In this document: positions 44,338 through 52,914 of the stretch, one piece after another
Numbering within the stretch: the stretch's first letter is position 1
How the letters are laid out: every line of letters begins with the position of its first letter
Source: Glaciecola sp965660625
GTDB taxonomy: Bacteria; Pseudomonadota; Gammaproteobacteria; Enterobacterales; Alteromonadaceae
NCBI GenBank assembly: GCA_965660625.1
Contig: CBFIAR010000007.1
Location: 1-64,000, forward strand
Direction: 5' to 3'
Length of the DNA stretch: 64,000 nucleotides
Made by a program: the position numbers and the translations under genes
The notes under the pieces: generated by a model
Database searches by the model: none
What the model was told of the DNA's origin: nothing
What the model saw: only the letters and a program-made list of their open reading frames with translations

Positions 44338-44614
44338 TGCATTTGAAAGTATTGCTCAAGGTCTAAAGGAAGCAATAGATCTGAACGATGGCAAAAAAGT
44401 AGCTGCAAGGGTTCATAGAGCACCAGAAGTTAACGTGGCTGAAATACGGCAAAATCTTGGACTAACTCAAATGGAGTTTGCTTCTAAATTTTGTATTAGC
44501 GTTTCAACTCTGCGTCACTGGGAAAGAGGTGACCGCAACCCACATGGTCCAGCTCTCGCTTTGCTCAACGTGGTTGCTAAAGAACCTCAAGCGGTCTTGC
44601 GAGCACTTGGCTAA
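44330..44614 (+). CDS. higA: HigA-type antitoxin with Xre helix-turn-helix
   Basis: This 95-residue protein starts at the ATG at 44330, preceded by TTGGAG. The C-terminal half is an Xre-type HTH (IRQNLGLTQMEFASKFCI, STLRHWERGDRNPHGPAL). The N-terminal half would bind the toxin. It represses its own operon in known systems. The stop codon overlaps the start of the cassette attC, where the intron is inserted. Confidence 0.85.
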   Translation: MTSAFESIAQGLKEAIDLNDGKKVAARVHRAPEVNVAEIRQNLGLTQMEFASKFCISVSTLRHWERGDRNPHGPALALLNVVAKEPQAVLRALG

Positions 44615-44682
44615 TCGGGTGGCCAGAGGTCTCTAACCTCCAGCCCCCACAACACCCTGCATGCGGCTCCGCACAGGGCGTT

Positions 44683-45594
44683 TCACTTAGGATGGTGAAG
44701 CGCGATCCAACCATCACGCAATGAATAAAGCCCTTCGGATTTTAAGTAATCAAGTGATAAAGCTTGATTAACCCCCCCCGGAGTTTTAGCACTGCGCCAT
44801 GGCCCTTTGTTAGTGATACCACAAGCAACTGCCGCCTGAACATGCACACCCAATCTCATTAAATTTCTCACTTTAGTACGCGACGCGGCTTTCGCCACTG
44901 TCACCAGTAGGCCATTCGGACTCTGCACCTGATCCAATGATCTAGATCTACGCATCGTTGGTACCCACTAACGATGCCAAAGTAGTTTATCCAGCCACGT
45001 AAATATTGGCTGATTTTAAAAAGTTGGTAATGCATCGACACGCCCCAATTGCGGTTCGTTAACCGTCTGACTCGTTGCTTAAATTTCAGCACGGTCTTCG
45101 GGTCCCAATGAATGCGGCCTCGCTTCTCAAGCTCTTTGTCCAAAGGGTCGAGCATAATGTTCGCCAGAAGCGGCGATAAAGGTCCGCCTTGTGGAACACC
45201 TTCTCGGCTTTCACTATAAAACTGGTTATCGATAACCCCAGCTCGCAAGTAGCGTTTAATCAATTTTTGGCCTAAACCGNNNNNNNNNNNNNNNNNNNNN
45301 NNNNNNNNNNNNNNNNNNNNNNNNNNNNNNNNNNNNNNNNNNNNNNNNNNNNNNNNNNNNNNNNNNNNNNNNNNNNACGCGTCTGACAGGTGAGGGTTGA
45401 TATTGTCCTGAGCGAAGCTCAGTCATAATACGTTTCCAGTTACCCTCTTTTGCCCAAGCGGGGAAGTCATCAATGGACATGCCATCAATGCCAGCGACCC
45501 CTTTGTTGGATCGGACTCGTTTCCATGCAACCATAATATTGGCTGATTGAAGTGCGAGTCCGAGTAGATCTGCACTAAATGCGTCAAAACCGCT
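44683..45594 (-). pseudogene. Group II intron reverse transcriptase/maturase, inactivated
   Basis: Recognisable segments in order are VAWKRVRSNKGVAGIDGMS (RT0/1), GQYQPSPVRR, then the N gap, IKRYLRAGVIDN, GVPQGGPLSPLLANIMLD (RT4), the maturase region LRGWINYFGIVSG, and TKVRNLMRLGV...NKGPWRSAKTPGG. Directly after KELEKRG the protein jumps to WDPKTVLKFKQRVRRLT, so the YADD catalytic motif and about 60-70 residues are deleted. A TGA follows RMAYW and the frame then shifts to reach the C-terminus (DGWIALHHPK). No endonuclease domain is present, consistent with a IIC-like enzyme. It is non-functional on several counts. Confidence 0.85.
45280..45376. other. Assembly gap (97 N)
   Basis: These are unknown bases within the intron reverse transcriptase. 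By comparison with complete enzymes about 100-120 residues (300-360 bases) should lie here. Either the gap length is under-estimated or the RT has a further deletion. Confidence 0.95.
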
Positions 45595-45774
45595 GAGCTT
45601 ATTCAGAAAATTGCTGATGAGTGTAAGATTCCTGTGCATGTTACTAAAGAATCCGCACCCGAAATTATGCTTAAATATGGCGTTATGAGCTCCCCTGCAG
45701 TCGTTATTAATAATAAGCTAATGCATTCAGGCTCAATTCCGGATAGAAAAAAAATAGAAGCATGGTTAGATTAA
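45592..45774 (+). pseudogene. Thioredoxin-like (redox-active disulfide protein 2 type) gene, 5' half lost
   Basis: The plus-strand frame to the stop at 45774 reads AELIQKIADECKIPVHVTKE, then EIMLKYGVMSSPAVVINNKL and HSGSIPDRKKIEAWLD. This is the second half of a thioredoxin_3 small protein, with the cis-Pro segment SSPAVVI. The first ~20 residues, including the CxxC active site, are absent; the intron remnant begins there. Such genes often precede an RND adaptor-permease pair, as here (adaptor 154 bases downstream), so the intact operon probably had the same order. Confidence 0.75.
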
Positions 45775-45927
45775 GGAGTAACATGCTATGGCGCTTCAGT
45801 TGACTACCGTACAGAGAGTATCGAGGCGCTCGATTAGACTGAGGTGGTCACAATAATTCCTACCTTTAGTAAATAGTACTTGGCAATTGGGTTCTTAAAA
45901 TATTTGAACTGAGATAAGGAGAGTTTG

Positions 45928-46986
45928 ATGAAGGGCAAATTAGCTGCAGCAGCTATTTTATTTTCGGTGTTGTGTTTGTCGTGCTCCGCAAATGCGGAAC
46001 TAGTGTCAGTCACTGCTAATTTTCAAACGATGCCAGAACAGCGAAGCTTTGACGGCCGAATACAGGCGGTTAATCAAGCAACAATTTCCGCTGAAACACG
46101 CGGGCGAATTGAAGAAATTAATGCAGACATTGGTGATACAGTCGTTCCTGGTGCAGTCATTCTGACTATTACTAGCACTGAACAAAGGGCTGGCCTGTCG
46201 CAAGCAGAAGCAAACTTTGCGGAGGCAAAATCGAATTTTGCAGCCGAGATGTTTGAGTTCAATAGAATTAAAGATCTGTATGCTCGAGAGTTTATTGCCA
46301 AAACAGAAATGGACAAAGCAAACGCGCGGGTAAGTGCGGCCACTGCAAAAGTCGATAGTGCGCAAGCGGCAATTAATACCGCTAAAGAAGAATTATCTTA
46401 TACCGCAGTTAGAGCGCCTTATTCTGGTATCGTTAGTGCGCGCTTTGTTGAGCCAGGTGAACTCGTTCAGCCAGGAACAGTGTTAATGTCAGGCTATGAT
46501 CCTAATGCACTGAGAGTTGAAGTCGACTTACCGCAAAATATTGCGGAGAAAGTACGTGAATTAGGCATTGCGAGCGTTGTACCTGCAACTGGCAATACGA
46601 TTACCGATGCCATAGTGCCAACTAAATTAATCTTATACCCCACTGCAGATTCAGCTACCAGTACCGTTCGTGTTCGTTTAGAGTTATCACAACAAGCCAA
46701 CCAATTTCGTCCGGGTGAATTTGTTAAGGTGCTGTTTAAGATTGGCGAAACTCAGCGCTTATTGATCCCACTTGATAGCGTTGTTTATCGCTCAGAAGTG
46801 ACGGGTGTTTATGTGATAAAAGAGGGCAAGCCGCAGCTGCGGCAAATTCGCCCAGGTGCTGTGTTCGCAGATCAACTAGAGGTTTTAGCGGGGCTTAGTG
46901 ATGGTGAGATTGTTGCAGTCGATCCAGTTGCTGCGGCTAGTGAGCTAACAACTGCGCGTGCCGCCAAAATTGAGGCAAAACTTTGA
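45928..46986 (+). CDS. RND efflux periplasmic adaptor (membrane fusion protein)
   Basis: The ATG at 45928 follows AAGGAGAG and gives 352 residues. The exported N-terminus (AAAAILFSVLCLSCSANA) contains a cysteine in LSC that may be a lipobox, or cleavage may follow ANA. The order is barrel-sandwich hybrid, a short helical hairpin (about 90-150, GLSQAEANFAEAKSNFAAEM), a lipoyl-like return (VRAPYSGIVSARFVEPGELV), and beta-barrel and membrane-proximal domains (FRPGEFVKVLFKIG). It links the permease to an outer-membrane channel, not encoded here. The stop overlaps the permease start by four bases. Confidence 0.88.
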   Translation: MKGKLAAAAILFSVLCLSCSANAELVSVTANFQTMPEQRSFDGRIQAVNQATISAETRGRIEEINADIGDTVVPGAVILTITSTEQRAGLSQAEANFAEAKSNFAAEMFEFNRIKDLYAREFIAKTEMDKANARVSAATAKVDSAQAAINTAKEELSYTAVRAPYSGIVSARFVEPGELVQPGTVLMSGYDPNALRVEVDLPQNIAEKVRELGIASVVPATGNTITDAIVPTKLILYPTADSATSTVRVRLELSQQANQFRPGEFVKVLFKIGETQRLLIPLDSVVYRSEVTGVYVIKEGKPQLRQIRPGAVFADQLEVLAGLSDGEIVAVDPVAAASELTTARAAKIEAKL

Positions 46987-49900
46987 GCACTCAATCTAAT
47001 TTTTCAGGAGCAATTGCGCTAGGCGCATCACGCTCACAGTTGACCGCTTTGCTAGCCCTGTTCGGCTTGATATTAGGTGTATTCGCAGCGCTAGTTACGC
47101 CACGTGAAGAGGAACCGCAAATTGACGTGACCATGGCCAATGTTTTTATCCCGTTTGCCGGTGCGTCAGCAAAAGATGTGGCAAGTTTAGTCACAACACC
47201 CATGGAACAAGTACTCGCTGAAATAGGTGATGTTGAGCATATATTTTCTATCTCGCGCCCTGGAATGGCGGTATTGACCGTGCAGTTCGAGGTTGGTATT
47301 CCAAGAACAGAGGCACTGTTACGATTGTACAACGCAGTGCATTCCAATAACGATTGGCGGCCAGCTAATTTAGGCATCGGTCCAGTACTTGTTAAACCAA
47401 AAAGTATCGACGATGTTCCCGTGGTTTCGTTAACTCTATGGACAGAGAAACCATCCGCTGGCGCGCTCGAACTAACGCAAATTGCGCATGCTTTAGAAAC
47501 CGAATTGAAACGTATTCCTGGTACACGTGACATCGATACCATTGGCGTTGTTCAGCCAACAGTGCGCGTGCTTCTGTCTCCAGAAAAACTGTCTGCGCAC
47601 GGCATCGCAATAGCAGAGTTACGCAGCGCATTGCAAACAAACAGTGCGGTGAGCCATGCGGGTAATTTGGTCAATCACGATCACTCTATACCCGTTCAGG
47701 CTGGGACATTTTTTTCGCGTCCTGAAGAACTTGGCGACTTAATCGTTGGCCTTCATGATGGGCGACCGGTTTATCTTAGCGCGGTCGCGAGTATTGAGTT
47801 TGGCGCACCCGAAAATAGCCAGTATGTTAGATATGCTCGCAGCAGTGATCAACTTATTGCCCCCGCAGTGACAGTTGAAATCAGCAAAAAAGCGGGCGAA
47901 AACGCCGTCGATATAGCGGAGCAAATCATTCAGCGAACAGAGCTCTTGAAAGGCGTTTTGATCCCAAGTGATGTTAATGTAAGTGTGACGCGTAACTATG
48001 GCGAAACTGCAAATGACAAAGCGAATAAACTCATTCAGAAATTAGTTTTTGCGAGCCTCTCTGTGGTTGTTTTAGTGGCATTAACGATGGGTATCCGAGA
48101 AGCTATTGTTGTGGGGGCAGCAGTTGTGCTTACCCTCGCTATCACTTTATTCGCGTCTTGGGCTTATGGGTTTACCTTAAATAGAGTGTCGCTGTTCGCG
48201 TTAATTTTCTCTATTGGTATTTTAGTTGATGACGCCATTGTGATTGTTGAAAATATTCACCGCCATTTAAACTTAGGCGGGAAAAAACTCATTGACGTTA
48301 TTCCTATTGCTGTCAGCGAAGTTGGCGGTCCGACTATTTTGGCAACGTTTACAGTCATTGCGGCATTGCTGCCAATGGCGTTTGTAAGCGGTCTAATGGG
48401 CCCATATATGAGTCCAATTCCAATAAACGCATCCTTGGGCATGTTTATTTCACTCGTGGTGGCATTTACGTTTACCCCATGGCTGACCAACAAATTATTA
48501 GTTGATCACGGGCAAGATAAAAATGAAGCCCAAAGCAATGACTCAACTTCGCCAGATGCTAATTCAAATGCCAGCAAGCCTGACAAATTAACTAGCGCCA
48601 CACACTCCTTTTTTGACCGGCTTATGCGTCCATTTTTAGGCGATAAAAAACGCCGCAATCGCTATGGCTTAATAGGCGTTTTAGTGCTGCTTATTGTGCT
48701 TGCATGCTCGCTCGCTGTTTTCAAATTAGTTGTTTTGAAAATGCTGCCTTTTGACAATAAGAGTGAGTTTCAAATTGTGGTTGATTTGCCTGAAGGAAAT
48801 TCCTTAGAGCGCACTAATGCAGTGCTTAGCGAATTAAGTACTTATTTGTTGAGTGTAGATGAAGTCACCGACTTACAAACGTACGCAGGCACAGCATCGC
48901 CCATCGGATTTAATGGTTTGGTGCGCCAATACTATTTGCGTCAGGCGCCAAACCTCGGTGATATTCAGGTAAATTTGCTCGATAAACATGAACGAGATCG
49001 CACTAGCCACGAAATTGCGCGCTCAGTTCGCCCTGATCTAGTCGCGATTGCTGAACGTCATCATGCTGTGATAAAGGTAGTTGAACCACCACCGGGCCCG
49101 CCGGTTTACGCGCCACTCGTTGCTGAAGTATATGGGCCTGACTATGCTGGACAACTAGATCTTGCTAGAAAATTACGGGTGCAGTTTGCCAATACTGATG
49201 ATGTTGTTGATGTTGATGATAGCATTGACAAGAGCATTGGCCAGGGCGTTGATCAAGGCCCGAATGACTATCTAAATCAAAACGTTTCACGTTACATTGT
49301 GCATGTTGATCGCGAACGTGCTGCACATTTAGGCATTGGCCAACAACAGTTTACTGACGCGCTTACTGTGGCGTTGAGCGGTGAAGATATTGCCTACTTA
49401 CACACGGGTCATGCTAAATACCCGATCCCGATCCAACTCGACTTTGCACCAGCGAATAAAGCAAAAATAGAGGACCTGTTGCAAATTGAAGTGCGGAATC
49501 AAAGCGGTGTTTTAATTCCGCTATCTAGTTTCACGCATATCGAGTTATCGCCATGGCAACAAACGATTTACCACAAAGATTTATTACCAGTAGTCTATGT
49601 AACAGGTGATGTTGCTGGCGATTTAGATAGCCCCTTATACGGCATGTTCGATCTGGTCAGTCAGCTTGGCGACTCGGTAAAGCAGTATTTTATACAACAA
49701 CCCGATACGCCCTTCGCGTATAGCATCAAATGGGATGGTGAATGGCAAATCACTTACGAAACGTTTCGTGATATGGGAGCGGCATATGCTGTAGGGCTAC
49801 TACTCATTTACATGTTGGTGGTTAGTCAATTTCATTCTTATTTGGTGCCGTTAGTGATTATGGCCCCAATACCGCTTACACTCATTGGGATTATGCCTGG

Positions 49901-50252
49901 GCATGCCTTACTTGGAGCGCAATTTACCGCAACCTCGATGATCGGCATGATTGCGCTAGCGGGAATATTGGTGCGCAATTCAATCTTATTGGTAGACTTT
50001 ATTAATCAATCTATTGCTTCGGGTATGATTTTAGAAGAGGCAATCGTAAAATCAGCCAGCGTGCGCGCAAAACCTATCGTGTTGACCGCAATAGCAGCTA
50101 TGCTAGGTGCCTTTTTTATTCTGGATGATCCCATTTTTAACGGTCTTGCGGTCAGTCTGATATTTGGTATTTTGGTATCGACGGTGCTGACATTACTTGT
50201 CATTCCTTTATTGTATTACGCTCTCTTGCGTCGTAAGAGCCTACCGTCCTAG
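46983..50252 (+). CDS. RND efflux permease (AcrB/HAE1-like)
   Basis: This 1089-residue proton-driven exporter begins at TTG 46983, overlapping the adaptor stop. It has the 12-helix RND layout with two periplasmic loops. TM4 carries the proton-relay aspartates in GILVDDAIVIVENIHRH, and GTRDIDTIGVVQPTVRV and TIGVV-like porter segments are visible. The sequence between TM6 and TM7 has a Ser/Asn/Asp-rich linker (about 510-535). It exports small molecules; the substrate is not readable. The missing redox protein upstream hints at a stress-linked efflux operon. Confidence 0.88.
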   Translation: MSTQSNFSGAIALGASRSQLTALLALFGLILGVFAALVTPREEEPQIDVTMANVFIPFAGASAKDVASLVTTPMEQVLAEIGDVEHIFSISRPGMAVLTVQFEVGIPRTEALLRLYNAVHSNNDWRPANLGIGPVLVKPKSIDDVPVVSLTLWTEKPSAGALELTQIAHALETELKRIPGTRDIDTIGVVQPTVRVLLSPEKLSAHGIAIAELRSALQTNSAVSHAGNLVNHDHSIPVQAGTFFSRPEELGDLIVGLHDGRPVYLSAVASIEFGAPENSQYVRYARSSDQLIAPAVTVEISKKAGENAVDIAEQIIQRTELLKGVLIPSDVNVSVTRNYGETANDKANKLIQKLVFASLSVVVLVALTMGIREAIVVGAAVVLTLAITLFASWAYGFTLNRVSLFALIFSIGILVDDAIVIVENIHRHLNLGGKKLIDVIPIAVSEVGGPTILATFTVIAALLPMAFVSGLMGPYMSPIPINASLGMFISLVVAFTFTPWLTNKLLVDHGQDKNEAQSNDSTSPDANSNASKPDKLTSATHSFFDRLMRPFLGDKKRRNRYGLIGVLVLLIVLACSLAVFKLVVLKMLPFDNKSEFQIVVDLPEGNSLERTNAVLSELSTYLLSVDEVTDLQTYAGTASPIGFNGLVRQYYLRQAPNLGDIQVNLLDKHERDRTSHEIARSVRPDLVAIAERHHAVIKVVEPPPGPPVYAPLVAEVYGPDYAGQLDLARKLRVQFANTDDVVDVDDSIDKSIGQGVDQGPNDYLNQNVSRYIVHVDRERAAHLGIGQQQFTDALTVALSGEDIAYLHTGHAKYPIPIQLDFAPANKAKIEDLLQIEVRNQSGVLIPLSSFTHIELSPWQQTIYHKDLLPVVYVTGDVAGDLDSPLYGMFDLVSQLGDSVKQYFIQQPDTPFAYSIKWDGEWQITYETFRDMGAAYAVGLLLIYMLVVSQFHSYLVPLVIMAPIPLTLIGIMPGHALLGAQFTATSMIGMIALAGILVRNSILLVDFINQSIASGMILEEAIVKSASVRAKPIVLTAIAAMLGAFFILDDPIFNGLAVSLIFGILVSTVLTLLVIPLLYYALLRRKSLPS

Positions 50253-50279
50253 CTTGCCTATTTATAAAGTCAACTGTGC

Positions 50280-50361
50280 GTCACCGTACCGAAAGGTCCG
50301 GTGACTAACGGTAGAATGCAATCTAGTTTGGTCGAGACCATTCTCGGCCAGCACTGCATTC
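50280..50361 (+). promoter_or_regulatory. Structured leader upstream of ppsA
   Basis: Hairpin 1 (50280-50305): GTCACCG pairs with CGGTGAC, then one mismatch, then ACC/GGT closed by a GAAA tetraloop. Hairpin 2 (50314-50361): outer GAATGCA/TGCATTC, inner GGTCGAG/CTCGGCC (one G-U), six-base loop ACCATT. Both lie in the 131 bases between the RND permease stop and the ppsA start, and the second ends 22 bases before the ATG. They may form a cis-regulatory RNA or an overlapping terminator/antiterminator; no T-tract follows. Confidence 0.55.
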
Positions 50362-50383
50362 AACTTATAAATCAGGTAACGAG

Positions 50384-52804
50384 ATGTCAAATACATATAC
50401 CCGCTGGTTCGAAGAAATGGGCATGGACGATGTCGCACAAGTAGGCGGAAAGAACGCTTCACTAGGTGAGATGTACCAAAAGCTGACGGCTCATGGCGTG
50501 CGAGTGCCGAATGGTTTTGCGGTTACAGCCGAGGCTTATCGCATGGTATTGGATGAGAACGATGCTTGGTCGCAATTGCACGAAGCGCTTGACGAGCTAG
50601 ATCCTGATAATCTCAAGGACTTGCAAACGCGTGGAGCGAAGGCAAGAGCAATAATAGCCAAGAGCAAGTTACCGGAAACTTTACAATCAGAGATCATCAG
50701 TCAGTACGCTAAGTTAAAGCAGCAATATGGTAATGATGTGTCTTTGGCGGTAAGATCTTCGGCTACGGCTGAAGACTCTCCAGAGGCATCCTTTGCTGGC
50801 CAAAATGACACCTATTTAAACATTAGCGACGAAAAGGCCCTCCTCAATGCTTATCTTCGCTGCTTAATTTCTAACTTCACAGATCGTTCCATTCACTATA
50901 AATATGACAACGGTTTTGACTACTTCAAAGTTGATTTGTGTGTTGTGATCATGAAGATGGTGCGCAGTGATATTAGTGCTAGTGGCGTTATGTTTTCGAT
51001 AGATACCGAGACCGGCTTCAAAGATGTTGTGTTCATTAATTCCGCTTTAGGTTTGGGGGAAAATATTGTGCAGGGCACTATCGACCCAGATACTTTTTAC
51101 GTGCACAAACCAAGCTTTGAAAATGGCTTCCGTGCAGTACTAAAGCGTCGTTTGGGACAAAAAGAACAAAAGATGATTTTTACCGACACCCTCAATACCG
51201 ACAATATTGCGGTTGAGTATACTGCTAATGTTGCCACTACGAAGGCGGAACAAAATCACTTTTCTATTTCAGATGACGATGTCATGGTACTCGCCGATTA
51301 TGCCATCAAAGTTGAAAAGCACTATTCCAAACAAAAAGGTAAACATAAACCAATGGATATGGAGTGGGCGAAAGACGGCGTTGATGGCCATATTTATATG
51401 GTTCAAGCGAGGCCAGAAACGGTAGAGTCACAAAAAATAGATAATGTGCTGAAGATGTACCACCTCAAAAACAGTGCACCCGTTCTTGTTCGAGGACAGG
51501 CTGTTGGTACTCGCATTGGTGCTGGTACGGTGCGCGTCATCAATGACGTTAAACAGTTAGGCAGTTTTAAAGCCGGTGAAGTGCTGGTGACTGATTCGAC
51601 AACCCCAGATTGGGAGCCGGTAATGAAAATTGCCGCTGCTATCGTGACTAATCATGGTGGTCGCACTTGCCACGCCGCCATCGTTTCTCGCGAATTGGGT
51701 ATTCCTGCGATTGTTGGCACTAATGATGGAGCAGAGGTGCTTCTCGAGGGTCAAGAAATTACGGTCAGCTGCGCTGAGGGTGAAATCGGGAAGGTGTATG
51801 AAGGCTTAGTCGAGTTTTACATTGAAGAAACTGACCTCAGTAACCTTGTGCGCCCAAAGACTAAAATTATGATGAATTTAGGTAATCCCGATCAAGCCTT
51901 TGGTCTAGCCTCACTGCCGGTGGATGGGATAGGTCTAGCACGCATGGAGTTCATTATTAGCGAATACATTAAAACGCACCCCATGGCGCTAATACACCCA
52001 GAAAAGCTCGACCAAAAAACGCGCCAATCGATTGCTAATCTCAGTGCCGCCTATGCAGACCCCCAAGATTACTTTATTAAGACGCTATCTGAAGGCGTCG
52101 CTAGCATTGCCGCTGCCGTTTATCCGAAACCGTGCGTGGTGCGAATGAGCGACTTTAAGAGTAACGAATACGCCACATTACTAGGCGGAGTGCATTTCGA
52201 ACCCGTCGAGGCAAACCCGATGATCGGTTTTCGTGGCGCTGCACGTTACAGTCATCCAGCTTATGCAGAAGGGTTTGGTTTGGAGTGCGCGGCGATGAAA
52301 CGAGTGCGCGACGAAATGGGCTTTACTAATGTTATCTTGATGATCCCTTTTTGCCGTCGTATTCAGGAAGCTGAGAAAGTCCTAGCAGTAATGGCTGATA
52401 ATGGGCTAAAACGCGGTGCAAACGGTCTGCAAATTTACGTCATGTGTGAAATTCCAAACAATGTCATCCTGATTGACGAATTTGCGAAATTGTTTGATGG
52501 TTTCTCTATCGGCTCCAACGATCTGACTCAACTGACTTTGGGAGTGGACCGAGATTCCGAAATCGTCTCCTTTGATTTCGATGAACGCGATGCTGGAGTC
52601 AAACAGATGATTAAGATGGCAGTAGAAGGTGCTAAACGTAATGGGCGACATTCGGGTCTTTGTGGCCAAGCGCCGTCCGACTATTTGGAAATAGCCGAGT
52701 TCTTAGTTGAAATTGGCATCGATTCTATGAGTCTTACTCCAGACGCCGTGCTAAAGACTCTCGGTCAAATACTGAAAGTTGAGGAGCGATTAAGTCACTC
52801 TTAA
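50384..52804 (+). CDS. ppsA: Phosphoenolpyruvate synthase
   Basis: This 806-residue enzyme makes PEP from pyruvate and ATP for gluconeogenesis. It has an N-terminal ATP-grasp domain (VGGKNASLGEM, SLAVRSSATAEDSPEASFAGQ, the latter about residues 120-140), a swivelling phosphohistidine domain with H430 in GGRTCHAAIVSRELGIPAIVG, and a TIM-barrel with C760 in GLCGQAPSDY. MSDFKSNEYATLLGG and SIGSNDLTQLTLGVDRD are typical. Length matches E. coli PpsA (792) with a slightly extended C-terminus. The regulatory partner PpsR is not in the window. A structured leader precedes it. Confidence 0.95.
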   Translation: MSNTYTRWFEEMGMDDVAQVGGKNASLGEMYQKLTAHGVRVPNGFAVTAEAYRMVLDENDAWSQLHEALDELDPDNLKDLQTRGAKARAIIAKSKLPETLQSEIISQYAKLKQQYGNDVSLAVRSSATAEDSPEASFAGQNDTYLNISDEKALLNAYLRCLISNFTDRSIHYKYDNGFDYFKVDLCVVIMKMVRSDISASGVMFSIDTETGFKDVVFINSALGLGENIVQGTIDPDTFYVHKPSFENGFRAVLKRRLGQKEQKMIFTDTLNTDNIAVEYTANVATTKAEQNHFSISDDDVMVLADYAIKVEKHYSKQKGKHKPMDMEWAKDGVDGHIYMVQARPETVESQKIDNVLKMYHLKNSAPVLVRGQAVGTRIGAGTVRVINDVKQLGSFKAGEVLVTDSTTPDWEPVMKIAAAIVTNHGGRTCHAAIVSRELGIPAIVGTNDGAEVLLEGQEITVSCAEGEIGKVYEGLVEFYIEETDLSNLVRPKTKIMMNLGNPDQAFGLASLPVDGIGLARMEFIISEYIKTHPMALIHPEKLDQKTRQSIANLSAAYADPQDYFIKTLSEGVASIAAAVYPKPCVVRMSDFKSNEYATLLGGVHFEPVEANPMIGFRGAARYSHPAYAEGFGLECAAMKRVRDEMGFTNVILMIPFCRRIQEAEKVLAVMADNGLKRGANGLQIYVMCEIPNNVILIDEFAKLFDGFSIGSNDLTQLTLGVDRDSEIVSFDFDERDAGVKQMIKMAVEGAKRNGRHSGLCGQAPSDYLEIAEFLVEIGIDSMSLTPDAVLKTLGQILKVEERLSHS

Positions 52805-52914
52805 TCAACACTGCAGCGTAATTATTTTCTGATGCTGGTTACCACTTCTTTTGATCCGTTTATGTGTAGGTTCATGTAAATGGGGGAGCTGTAAAATCAG
52901 AGCAGTCATTTATG

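Larger units (their letters stand above)
43935..44614 (+). mobile_element. Integron gene cassette 2 (HigBA toxin-antitoxin), attC interrupted
   Basis: The cassette begins TTAGCC (43935-43940). Its own attC must then start GGCTAAC. At 44609-44614 the sequence reads GGCTAA, overlapping the antitoxin stop, and then changes abruptly to group II intron sequence. The remainder of this attC is missing, so the right end of the cassette is not present. Confidence 0.8.
44615..45594 (-). mobile_element. Degenerate group II intron remnant inserted at an attC
   Basis: On the minus strand this holds a decayed intron-encoded reverse transcriptase (45594 to 44683) followed by 68 bases of intron 3' RNA. That tail includes a 10-bp hairpin (44621-44630 with 44636-44645) resembling domain VI. 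It ends ...CCACCCGA(T) next to exon TTAGCC, the R'' arm of the cassette attC. Insertion in the attC bottom strand next to TAGCC is the known habit of group IIC-attC introns. The 5' ribozyme part (domains I-III) is missing, because the intron stops at a thioredoxin-like gene near 45594. A stretch of N lies inside. Confidence 0.75.

Noticed and set aside
45256..45639. Reverse transcriptase N-terminus starting at 45639 on the minus strand
   Set aside because: The first ~15 codons are the antisense of the thioredoxin-like gene; RT similarity begins only at about 45594.
50262..50462. Minus-strand 66-codon frame over the ppsA start
   Set aside because: It overlaps the structured leader and the beginning of ppsA and shows no family resemblance.
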